From positions 1 through 64,000 of the forward strand of contig VDMD01000111.1 in assembly GCA_007026445.1 (NCBI GenBank): a stretch of 64,000 nt of DNA, read 5' to 3'. Source of the stretch: Schizophyllum amplum (Eukaryota; Basidiomycota; Agaricomycetes; Agaricales; Schizophyllaceae). Made by a program: the position numbers and the translations under genes. Below the pieces are notes generated by a model. It was not told the origin of the DNA, ran no database searches, and saw only the letters and a program-made list of their open reading frames with translations. Below are positions 43,212-53,129 of this stretch, in pieces. The number at the start of each line of letters is the position of its first letter. Position 1 is the stretch's first letter.

Positions 43212-44537
43212 CTACTTCTTCGGCACCTGACGCAACGAATCAGCACAGCCCAACGTCCACAGCCAGACTCGCTTACCGTCGTCTTGCGCCCCGAGGACGT
43301 CTTGGTCGGCTTGGCTGGCGTCTCCTTCGCCGCCGCTGGCTTCTTCGCCGGCGTAGCCTTCTTCACAGACGCCTTCTTCGCCGCCGTCTTCGCTTTCGCC
43401 GCAGGTGTCGTGCCCGTCGCAGCCTACAGGTCCAATGAGTCTCCCGCCTCTAGCCATCGACTGCATACTCGTACCTTCTTCGCAGGCGCGCGCTTGGAGG
43501 CCGTCGTCGTCTTCTTGGTCGTGGCAGTCGCGTTCTTCTTCGCCGCACCGCTCGCTGCTCGCTTCTTGGCAGGCTCCGCCGCCTTCGTCTTGCTCGCGGG
43601 CGCCTTGCTCGCAGACGCCTTCGCCTTGGCGGGGGCCTTTGCGCTGCCTGCAGCGGGCTTCTTGATGCCTGCGGTGGCAGGCTTCGTTGCGCGCGACCCG
43701 CTCTTCGCAGGCGCGGCCTTGGTGGCAGCGGCAGGCTTCTTCACAGTCTTCGAGGAAGTGGCCTTGGCCGGGGCCTTCACCTTGGAAGCAGGCGCTTTGG
43801 CGGCGGGCTTAGTTGCCTTAGGGGCGGGCTTGTTCTACGATGAGTTGTGAGTACGACACAAATGATGCTGATGCATTCACGGACCTCCTTTGACGCAGTG
43901 TCAGTGGCGCGAGCCTTGGGGGCGAGCTTTACGCGGCCAGATGGACCTTAGAGTAATGCGAAGTCAGGGGAGCTTGGGGCGAAGGTATCGTGCAGGAGAC
44001 GTACCCTTGGGCAGAACGAAGACGCCCTTCTCGGTACCGTGCGCGATCGCCTTAGCGAGCTGCGTGGTCTGGGCAGCGCCAATGTCGAGCTTGTACTTGT
44101 CCTCGACGTATCTATGGGTTACAATGAGTCATCTGGTAGCAAGGGGGAGTGGGGAACGCACTTCTTGATCTGGGGGCGCGAGACACCGATGCGTGCGTCC
44201 TCAGTGTTATCTGCGATGCATTCCTGTACTCGCCGTTAGCACAAGTGGCAGACTGACATGGGCAAGCGAGGCTGCGAAGCGTGAGGGGGAAGGCCGAGGC
44301 GGCGAAGAGGGGGGGGGGGAGGCGCTCGCCCTCTGCCCAGTGGCGATGACGACAGCGGCGCGGAGCCGCCAGCGCAGCGACGAGTTACGGGACACACATA
44401 GCACAGCGAGCAAGGACAACGCGTACCTTGATCATCTCGACCCATGTAGGGTGGGCGGGGATGCCAGTCTTGCTGGCGGCGGGCGCTGTCTTGCTCGACG
44501 GCTTCGCGGCGGTGGTGGACTTCTTGGCGGCGACCAT
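43212..44537 (-). CDS. Histone H1 (linker histone), copy A
   Basis: Linker histones bind the nucleosome dyad and compact chromatin. The ATG at 44537 gives MVAAKKSTTAAKPSSKTAP. The winged-helix globular domain is split over short exons: HPTWVEMIK, a piece with GVSRPQIKK, YVEDKYKLDIGAAQTTQLAK, AHGTEKGVFVLPKG, VKLAPK. A long Lys/Ala/Pro-rich tail (43830-43212) carries repeated AKK/PAK motifs and ends VPKK. Exon boundaries match those of copy C at 55739 (after ...EMIK and after ...IKK), so these two copies are close relatives. Small linker-histone introns lie near 44420, 44165 and 44105. Confidence 0.92.
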
Positions 44538-45160
44538 GGTGTTGTCGATGAGGTAGCTTGGTAATGGGCGATGTGTTGAGGATGTGAGGGGGGCGGGGTG
44601 AAGCGCGCGGGAGTGGCTTGAGAGGGGGATGTAGTGGGAGGAGACAAGACTGGTTTCAAACTCCGAGGGAAGTAAACGAACCTTGACCCGCGCACACGTG
44701 ACGAAGTTGAGGCGGTGGGCACTATTGCGCCTATTGTTCACGCATATATGTGCTTCTAGATGCTCTACATGCTTAGTAGAAGCTGTGGCAGTGTCCCTCT
44801 TCTCTCTGTTTGAGGAGAGCGTCTGCAAGAGGCGCTCACATCGCTCATCTCTCAGCGATAAGCAACAAGACGCCTACAAAATGGACATCCATGAGTAGAT
44901 GGAAATCGCGTTCTAAGCGCCGATTATGGCTAATAAAGACTCTATAGCCATCCCCCTTCCTGCCAGAACATACGCACATCTGCCCCCTTCGCTCTAGTGC
45001 CCCCCACTGCTTCATCAACCAGCAAGCCCCTAAACGCGTTCCTTTGTTTACGCGCTGTTGACGCGCTTGATCGGATCCCTCGGACCAATGGCGCACGTGT
45101 AAATCGTTGAGCTCGCCCGGGCCCCGCACCGCGGCCCGCCGTCAGTTCACCTTGTACTTC
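44538..45160. other. Divergent promoter region between histone H1 copy A and the MZM1/release-factor locus
   Basis: 620 bases separating two divergent starts. No coding sequence seen. Confidence 0.45.
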
Positions 45161-45683
45161 ATGACGATGTCCGTAGAATTGCGGGCGGCAGCGCGCTCGG
45201 CGTACCGCGAGCTCTGGCGAGCGTCCTCACAGACATTTGCCGGTGAGTAATGACGCAAAACATTTACGGTTCAGTACTGACGGACTTGTCCAGGGGATGC
45301 GCCCGTGCTACAGGGCAAGCCATACTTCCAGTGGTCTTCAACGTCTCTGACGTCTGCCATAGCATTCCGCGCCAAGATGCGCGACGATGCTACCAAAGCA
45401 CTTGCCGTCCCCGTTCCAGGCGCAATTGAGGAGCACGTCAAGCTAACCCGCGACATTGCCCTCTTCCTCCGCCGCAACATCATCCAGGGTAGCCGGAACG
45501 GCGAAGACACCTGGAGTGCGTCCCCTTGCCTATACCTAACTCTCCTTCTCATCCTGGATCGTTCATAGAACTCCGCGTTACGCCTCACACCGAGCTTGGT
45601 GACAACGACACGGTAAAGCAGCCCAAGGATGCTATTGAAATGCCTAGCCGCCGCGCACGCAAGCAGGAGAAGGAGGCCGCCAG
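45161..45683 (+). CDS. MZM1: Complex III assembly factor Mzm1/LYRM7 (LYR-motif protein)
   Basis: Mzm1 is a mitochondrial matrix LYR protein that stabilises the Rieske iron-sulfur protein before its insertion into complex III. The N-terminus MTMSVELRAAARSAYRELWR carries the LYR-type helix start (SAYREL). Next come FAGDAPVLQ and AFRAKMRDDA, then IEEHVKLTRDIALFLRRNII and the conserved LRVTPHTELGDNDTVK. Intron 1 is about 45242-45293. Intron 2 (45315-45362) uses a GC donor with a TAG acceptor, which restores LQAFRAKM. The last Mzm1-like exon ends RKQEKEAA and then meets a GTATAC donor at 45684 with no in-frame stop; see the release-factor entry for the apparent fusion. Alternative ATG at 45167. 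Confidence 0.85.
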
Positions 45684-45730
45684 GTATACGCAATTCCTAC
45701 CTGCTACAGCATCCAAAACTGACCGCGCAG

Positions 45731-46306
45731 CGCCCCAGGCCCACCGAATCCCATTAGTTCTCCGCGGCCCATGTACTACACCCAGCTCCGGCGCGCCTCC
45801 CAGAACCGCAAGATTCCCGAGCTGCGTGAGGAGGACTTGCAGGAGTCCTTCGTGCGCGGTACATTTCTCCCTTATCCTCTGTGCGTCACACGACTGAACA
45901 CTACATGCCACAGGCAGCGGCCCCGTACGTCATACGCGCTTCTCAGTGTCCAAAGTACGATGCTGAACGATACTTGTAGGGCGGCCAATCCATCAATAAA
46001 ACCGAAAACAACGTTCAACTCGTCCACACGCCCACCGGCACCCGCGTCTTCTGTCAGGAAACACGCTCGCTCGAGCAGAACCGCAAGCGTGCGCGCAAGC
46101 TTATGGTAGCCAAGGTGCGAGCCTGCTCTCGGTTCTCACCGTTTGTCCTCTGACTCGGCGCTGGCAATCAGCTCGACCGGATGTACAATCCTGGTACCTC
46201 GAAGGAAGACTTACTACGGGCAAAGGTCGTCGAGCGCGAGCGGCGTCGGCGGAGGAAGGCGAAGAAAAAGGCTCAGAAGCAAGCGGAAGAGGCAGAGGAT
46301 GACTGA
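45731..46306 (+). CDS. Mitochondrial class I release-factor-like protein (GGQ domain; C12orf65/Rso55 type)
   Basis: The segment has KIPELREEDLQESFVRG, then SGPGGQSINKTENNVQLVH (split by an intron), TRVFCQETRSLEQNRKRARK and a basic tail ending KKKAQKQAEEAEDD. GGQ is the peptidyl-tRNA hydrolysis motif. The lack of codon-recognition domains and the basic C-terminus match the C12orf65/Rso55 class, which rescues stalled mitochondrial ribosomes. The first exon (45731) has no ATG before the conserved start and follows in phase the Mzm1 exon ending at 45683, so the two parts probably form one protein by splicing of 45684-45730. If it is separate, the nearest ATG is in PRPMYYTQLRRAS at about 45771. 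Introns near 45858-45913, 45924-45979 and 46115-46171. Confidence 0.85.
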
Positions 46307-46952
46307 GCCTGTTTTCTGTCGCATACCGCCAATACACACCCTTCATGCTCTATGGTTTCGTGCAACTTCAACCTCAACTTTGTCTGCTGCGCGTCAATTT
46401 GGGACCTCACGAGCTCTTGCGTCGAATGATGGGTGTGTACACCTCAGGCGTGTAAGTATTCCTCAGTATTTATACAACGATAATAACCTAGGGTCTTGAG
46501 TGGGGTGGGCGATGTCCTCGTCGGCGCAAACCAGAAGATAACAATACACAAAAGTACGGAAGAGGCATCTCTGCAGGGTGAGAGGGGTAAGGGTGGACTA
46601 AACATGCATGCGGCGTCACAAAGGACAACGGAGAAGACGAAAGCATACGCCATAATGTATCGTAAGGAATTTGGTGCATCTTTGGATGGAAGGGGTATGG
46701 TATGCCTGGAATTCATGGCCGGCCGACAAGGAGACACAGCGCCCGCCACAAGAAGGCTCGTTGGTGCGCAAGAGGTGAGGAGAGGTGAAGAAAATATCAT
46801 GATACAGCTTCTAAGTAGAGGTTCGAAGGCGAAGGAGGGACGTCTTATGGTTATGAGGCAGAAGCCAGGCGTGGGGAGAAACACTATAATTCGGTCATAG
46901 GGTAGGTACGAAGGCAACAAGGAATGTGGAACGTGGGGGTTGATTGAGTCCA
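46307..46952. other. Convergent intergenic region
   Basis: Between two 3' ends. A long minus-strand frame (about 47052-46444) covers it but has no protein-like character and starts inside the neighbouring gene. No supported gene. Confidence 0.4.
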
Positions 46953-49738
46953 TCACGAGTGCGAGGCCTTCGAGGCGCGTCGGGCGGCGGCAGCCCGCGT
47001 ACGCGGCCGCGACAACTCGGCGACGCGCTTCGAGCGGCGGAGCGATCCACAATCGCGCTTTGCGGGCGGCGGGTGATTTGTATGAGTCGGCTGCAGGGGC
47101 AAGCTGGGCGACCGCGGCGGCGTATCCGGCTCCGGGGACTTTCGCTTCATACCGGCGCGCACAGGTGACTCCGCCTCAGGAGCGTCGTCCACGTCGCATT
47201 GAGGCTCGGGTGTTGGAACGTCAGCGTCCGACAACGGCGACATCCGCATATCGACGTCCTCCGAGGGCGACTCTTCCACCGCGAGCGCCGGTGCCGATAC
47301 GAGTGTGGGAGAGACGACAGCAGGCTTCTCGACCTCCCACTCTGGGCTTGCGCACAGCCCATGGAACATCTCCTCCTCCTCTGCGCTCAGCGGCAGCTCC
47401 GCAACTGGCTTTTCCTCTTCCGCCTTCTTCGCTCGCGCGATAGACGGCAAAGTCCATTCCGCGTTGCTCTGCAGGACGTCCGACTGAATGCACAGTGCCG
47501 TAGCCTGCGGCGTCGAACCGAATTTCGGGCCGAACTCGTTGGGCTGGCGGGTGGCGGAGTTCGCTCGATGGAAGTCCTGCAGCCTAGAGGGAAAGCGTTC
47601 GTGTAGCGTATCGGATAGGAAGACGCCGAGCTCGTTCTGGTAGCATGGATGTTGGCGCACATAGTCCTGCGCTGTGGAAAGCGGCACCCAGGTCCCTATA
47701 ACACTGACCGGGCCTTGATCAACCGTGACAGTCGAGGACATCTTCGGGTACGGCGTGTTGCCATGCGCGACGATGGCGGACATGTTGACCCAGTCCGTGT
47801 CGATACGGCGCAAGACACCCATGTCTCCCAGCTTTGTCTGATAGACGCATATACCTAGGTAGGCATCAGCACTGAACATAAAGTGGCAGTATCGAATACT
47901 GACCTTCAATCTGCGTCGCGGTGATCGCAGGGTTACAAGGCTCGATCGTGTGCATGATGACCTGCTGGTGGTCGTATCGCGGCGCCGGCTGAAGTGAGTG
48001 GCTGAAGGGCAGGGCCAACGCGGACGGTGACACTCCTGGACCAGGAATGGTAGGCGAACTCATCGACATGGAGGCGAACACGGAGGTCAGTGAGGGTGTT
48101 GCTGGAGATATCGGAGAGAACGGAGCCCAGCTCTCCTGGCTCGCCGCCGACAGTGGCGGAGGTGTCATAAAGGCCGATGTAAGGGATGAGAGCGGCGGCG
48201 GACTACTTATCGTCCTCACACGTGTAGGAGCAGTCGGATACTCGACAGCTGGCGACGACGGTCCGTCGTCCTGCCAGGAGTCCTCGCGTTCGCGATAACT
48301 ATACTCAAGTGCTGGCACGTCCGTGAGGGACGCAGCGAAGTGCGAGTATAGGATCGACAGCTCTTCGTCGGACACACCAGGAAAGCCGGAGTCCGGGGAC
48401 GAAGGCAGCGGAAGCATGCCCTCAGTCTCCTCCTGCTTGACGGACTGATCATCCTCGGATATCGTCGAAGGCGTGGACCACTCCCGCTTGACCGGAACGC
48501 TGTAGCGACCGTACATCTCCGGCTCCGCCTTGACGCCCGTGTCGTACATGCCGTCAAAGCTATGCCCACCGTATTCGGCATCCCAATGATCTAGCAGACC
48601 TTCAACCACAGTTGGTTCCTGCTTGACAGCTACCTTCACCGGATCAGACATCGGTAAAGGCATGCTGTAGAGCGGCGGAGACTGCGGGCCAGGGCTATCG
48701 AACCGCTCGCTATCCAGGTCCCCGTCGATGTCGAACTCGTCGATCGTCGTCGTGAGTAGACCATCAGACACCGGAAGCCCTTCTTCCTGGTCGGACACTG
48801 CGTTGGGCGGGGGCGGATAGTAGTCCTCATAGTCATCCTCGTCATCAGACTCGTCAGACTCGGGCGGTGGCGATGCCAAGCTGCGCATGGAGGGGGACCT
48901 GCGCAGGCGAGTGTTGAATGACGGCTGGAGGTCCGGGTAGGGACCGTCGAATGTGGGTGTGTACGTCGGGATAGCGATGGAGCGGCGCGGATATGGAGGG
49001 AGCGTCCATGTCGCCTCTGATCGTGGCGAGAGCGGCGCCGACGTGTCTTGTTCCGTGTGATCACAGGCGTCGTCATCGTGGTTGAAATCAATGATCGGCT
49101 CGGCAGATGATGGGTCAGGTGTGCCGTTGGGCGGCGACGACGACTGCGGCGTGTTCAGCGGCTTCAGCCGTAGCGTCAGCTTCACCCTCTGCTCCGGAGG
49201 CGGCTCGCTGTCCGACTCATGGTTAACACATGAGCGAGTTGGACGCTTGCGCTTGGACCCGCAGCCGTCGACACGCTTTTGCCGCTCCTTCAGCCGCTGT
49301 TTGTCCTTCGTGTCGTTGAGGAGACCCAGCCTTCCGTTCTCGCCGTAGTCGCAGATCCTGATGCCAGCGCGAGCGAATGGGCAGGGAGCGCCCGCCGCCT
49401 TGCTCAGATACCAGACCTGGGTACCGCGTCTGAAGTTTGTGGCGCGCTCCTCCGGCGGAGCAGTCGATTGGGCACCTCCAGACGTCGAGTGCAGAGCAGG
49501 AAGGAGGTCATCATCATGCGTTGTACCGGAAAGAGTGTGGCGAAGGAGGAGGGGGCAGTCTTGCTGTGCATCGCATCGTCCGAGGTGTGTACGTATGTAT
49601 GTCGTGATCGCCTGGCTTGCTGCAGAGACGCTACGATCGAGGAGTCAGCATATATGCGGGGGAACACGAGTGTATCACGCACTTCTGGCATACAAGCCCA
49701 TAGTTGACCACCATGTCTGCGAGATCCTTCACCGTCAT
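46953..49738 (-). CDS. APSES/KilA-N-like DNA-binding transcription factor
   Basis: The DNA-binding-like region around 47930-47600 reads ITATQIEG, then VYQTKLGDMGVLRRIDTDWV, TWVPLSTAQDYVRQHPCYQ and LGVFLSDTLHERFP. That is the order of the APSES/KilA-N domain used by fungal cell-cycle and morphogenesis regulators. The ATG at 49738 gives MTVKDLADMVVNYGLVCQK. A second exon has GTQVWYLSKAAGAPCPFAR and ICDYGENGRLGLLNDTKDKQ. A long disordered acidic and Ser/Pro-rich stretch (about 49180-47950) contains several VKQEP-like motifs, possible sumoylation sites. The C-terminus (about 47450-46953) has VPTPEPQCDVDDAPEAESP and a basic Arg-rich end. A GTG at 49185 is not the start; the frame continues upstream. 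APSES members usually sit at an N-terminal position; here the domain is central. Confidence 0.72.
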
Positions 49739-51532
49739 GGCGCGGTTGTCCTAAGGAAGTGGTGAGACACGCCGTGATAAGGTGTGATGTGAGCGGCGAC
49801 GCACCACTGCAAGAAGGGAGCGCCCGATTGCGGCCAGCACTTTATTGTTCGCGTCCTCTGGATGGAGTACGACGCACGAGGGCGGGAACTCGATGGCTAG
49901 AGGTGTGCTGCCGGGCGTGTTTACAGTACGATTATTTGTATTATTAGTATTCTTGTTGTTGCCCTTGCTGTCGAACGCTAGGTCCGTCGCCTGGCCTGGG
50001 CGGGTGGCCGGCTTGCTTGTGGCGTGAGGCCGTCTGGTCGCATGTGGCTGATTATGTGTGGCGACAGAGGAGTCCATAAGAGCTGGTCATGAACGTGGGT
50101 GACGACCAGCGACTGAGGGAGAAAGAAACGGCGAGGGAAGGGAGAGAAACGGTGAGTGGCGGGATGGGGTGATGGTGGCGAAGAACAAGCAACGAAGGTC
50201 GAGAGAAGAAAGGAGACTTGAAACCATCCTCAGGTAATCACGGGACCCCCACAACCGCGTTTGCTTTGCAAATTCACTCCCCTTCCCCATTTGGCATGCT
50301 GGTGCTCGGGGTCCGGCGCAGCCACGGCAACGCGCGGCAGCGTGCCTCGTCTGCCCTTGCCTCATTCAACCTCACGCCACATAAGCACGGCTATGCCCCC
50401 GGTGCGTCCTCCATGCCCAACATCCCCCTCCAGTACGACCAAAATATTGCTCCCCCGCCCCAGCTGGGCGCCAAGTCGCTATCTCCCCAGCCAGCGATAC
50501 GCGCCCTCATGCCACCCCTGGGACCTCCGAGCTTCGTTTCTCTGATGATCAGACCAACATATGCGGACGACGCCACAAACAGGTAGCAATTCAAGGCTCC
50601 TTTCGCCCTGCGCAGCTCTGGACTCCATCTCCACGTCAGCTCGACCCTGTCTGCCCACCCAGAGCCTATTGTTCGCCGTCGCGTGCCTTTCCTTCGCTTC
50701 GCATCGTATATCGGCAGGACAAAAGGAGGGCGCAGAGCAGTAGAGTCTACCATATCGGTCGCACAACACTGACCATTCATCATGGGCGGTCACGTACATC
50801 AAGCCCGCTATTGTCAAGTGCCCGTCTCCGCCTCGTCTCCATTCAGTCTCGTCATGATACCGCATCCACACATCGTGACCACCTTCACCTTCAAGCTGCC
50901 TAGATTGGCTATTCCCCTTCCACCAAGTTTGTATGCATTTGGTTCAGCCTGTTCAACATCCCGCTCGACGGTGTATTCCTAAGGCGCGCTCTTCCGCGTC
51001 GTTGGCTATCAATGAGTCTTTTCAAGCGTGCCGTCAGCCTTGTCGTCATCTCCCGTTGTATGACTCCCCTCGTCCTGGCCAGACCTGCCCTTGAGATGAC
51101 AGCACCCTCCATTCATCGCCCTTGGCCGGAGAGGTCTGACCGGGCCACAATCACGAACGTGTCACGAGTAGCATCACGCCTAACGGGACCCCCTTTTGGG
51201 GCGCTTATCCTCCGCCTGCACCCGATCGCGTTGCCATTTGAAAATACGCGTGTCGCGCTCATTTGCGATCGCGACGCGTCGTCCCCACGTCGTGTCACTG
51301 ATGATGTCCACCTCTATTGAAGTATCGCGTAACTGTACAGAAAGAATAAACTAGTGCACAAAATAATATAGATTGGCAGAGCGCACAGCCGAGAGAGAGC
51401 ATGCAAGACGAGACGATCCAGGTACTATGGTACAAAGAGGGTGGGAGGGCGACCAGCGCTGAACGTGACGTTCAAGCGAAGCCGCTCAAGCCGCAACCTG
51501 GGATGAGAATCAGGACCTCGAGGTGGCAACCG
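49739..51532. other. Gene-poor region, 1.8 kb
   Basis: It starts with the promoter of the APSES-like gene. Open frames at 50218-50586, 50391-50871 and 51012-51320 lack recognisable motifs; the last has an ATG (MSLFKRAVSLVVISRCMTPL) and could be a small exported or mitochondrial protein, but support is thin. Nothing repeat-like seen. Confidence 0.35.
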
Positions 51533-52713
51533 TCAAACAAGGTCTCGCACCTTCTTCTTAGACGCAGGCTTCGCTGCAGACTTCGGTGCGGCCTTCGACT
51601 TGGGCGTCGCCTGCGGATCACGTCAGACTACGAACGCAAGCGAAAACCCGTCATGTACCTTCGTAGCGGCCGCCTTGGTAGGGGCCTTCTTCTCAGCGAC
51701 TTTCTTCACCGTCTTCGCCTTAGCGGCAGCAGTCGTAGCAGCAGCGGCCTTCAAGTGAAGGCGATGGTCAGAAATGATAGTGAACGCAGGTAAGTGGAGC
51801 GCACCTTCTTGGTTGTGTCCTTGCTAGACGTCTTCTTCGCTGGAGCAGCAGCCTTCGCGGCCTTGCTAGTGAGGACTTTCTTCGCAGGGGCAGCCTTCTT
51901 TGCCGCAGGCTTCTCAGTGGCCTTGGAGGTGGCCTTCTTCGACGCAGCTGCAGGAGCCTTCTTGGTGGCTGCAGCAGGCTTCTTGGTGGGAGCGGCCTTG
52001 GATGCGGTAGCCTTGGCTGCAGACTTGGTCGCAGGCTTAGCAGCGGGCTTCGCGTTCTACGAAGGAGCTCAGGACAAGCAGTAGGAAAAGATGATGACTA
52101 TGCGCACCTCGTCGCTCGCCTTGTTCTTGGGTGCCAGCTTTACCTTGCCAGACACGCCCTTGGGAAGAACGAACATGCCCTTCTCAGTACCGTGCGTGAT
52201 GGCGGAGTTCAGGTGGTGGGTGTTCGTAGCGTCGGCCTCGAGGCCGTATTTCTCAGACGCGAACTGCAGGAGCGAGTGAGTCAGTAATGTTGGGTGGCGA
52301 GACTGCCACCACATACCTTCTTGATCGCCTGGCGAGAGACACCAGTACGACCACCGTCAGTTGTGATGCACTCCTGCAGCAAACATAAGCGTCACGAGCA
52401 AGCCTAAAGACAACAGACAGCGCACAGCAATGATCTCCTTCCAGGTTGGGTGGGTGCCAGTGGCAGCCTTAGCCTTCGGTACAGCAGCCTTCTTCGTGGC
52501 AACGGCCTTGGGCTTCGGGGCCGCCTTGGCCTTAGGGGCAGCCGCCTTTGAGGAGGGCTTCCTCTTCCTCGTAGCAGGTTCTTCGTCCTTGCCTTCAGCA
52601 GCGCTGGAAGGCTTGGAGGCAGACTCCTCCACATCCTCCATCATCTCGTCAACCTCGTTCATGTCGACGGGCTCGGACAGGGCAGACATAGCGGGCGAAG
52701 CGGGGGCAGACAT
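51533..52713 (-). CDS. Histone H1, copy B (with acidic N-terminal extension)
   Basis: A linker histone with an unusual N-terminus. The ATG at 52713 gives MSAPASPAMSALSEPVDM, then an acidic stretch (EVDEMMEDVEESASKPSSAA) and a Lys/Ala-rich part before the globular domain. That domain has THPTWKEIIA, a piece with TGVSRQAIKK, FASEKYGLEADATNTHHLNS and THGTEKGMFVLPKGVSGKVK. The tail (about 52050-51533) is Lys/Ala/Pro-rich with KKPAAATKKAP-type repeats and ends SKKKVRDLV. The globular part differs from copies A and C (KEIIA instead of VEMIK; QAIKK instead of the P-type loop), so it is an older paralogue. The acidic leader could change nucleosome binding; that is inference. Confidence 0.9.
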
Positions 52714-53129
52714 AGAAGAAGCAAAAGTAGTGGCGGGAGACGGTGGCAGGCAGTTGGCGAGGGGGGGAATCAACAAGCGTTGGAATCCGACCCCGCGACG
52801 GGATCGCCGTATTTATACCCGCGGATAGGGGCAATCACAACGCGTTGGCGGGCGAGTCACGTGAGCGCTCTCAACAAAGAAAGTCAGCACAGCCACCGCT
52901 CAGACCGCTGTGCCCAAGCGTGACCGCGCCACTCGCGGAGCCGTCACTTACCAGTGACTCGTCACTCCGTCGGTCTGCCGACGGTCCCAAGGACGGCGGC
53001 AATGTCAAAATGTGCGCGCATCGCACAGTTATGTCGCTGCTGCCCCGAAGGCGCAGATCAAAGCAAGAGTGCATTCGCTAGATTCTATACACGGTACACT
53101 ACCATCATCCTCAAGTCCATGTTCAACTA
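52714..53129. other. Intergenic region between histone H1 copy B start and AMP-binding gene end
   Basis: About 415 bases with the H1 promoter and the neighbour's terminator. No gene seen. Confidence 0.4.

Noticed and set aside
43146..43850. A 234-codon plus-strand frame rich in Ala, Phe and Val
   Set aside because: It is antisense to the Lys/Ala-rich histone H1 tail; the hydrophobic look is due to complementarity. The same applies to the frames opposite copies B and C.
46444..47052. A 202-codon minus-strand frame
   Set aside because: It starts inside the APSES-like gene in another frame and has no protein-like pattern.
49185..49185. GTG as start of the large acidic protein
   Set aside because: Eukaryotic genes start at ATG and the conserved frame continues upstream to 49738.
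50218..51320. Several plus and minus frames of 60-130 codons
   Set aside because: No motifs, some begin at TTG or GTG, and no splice model improves them.
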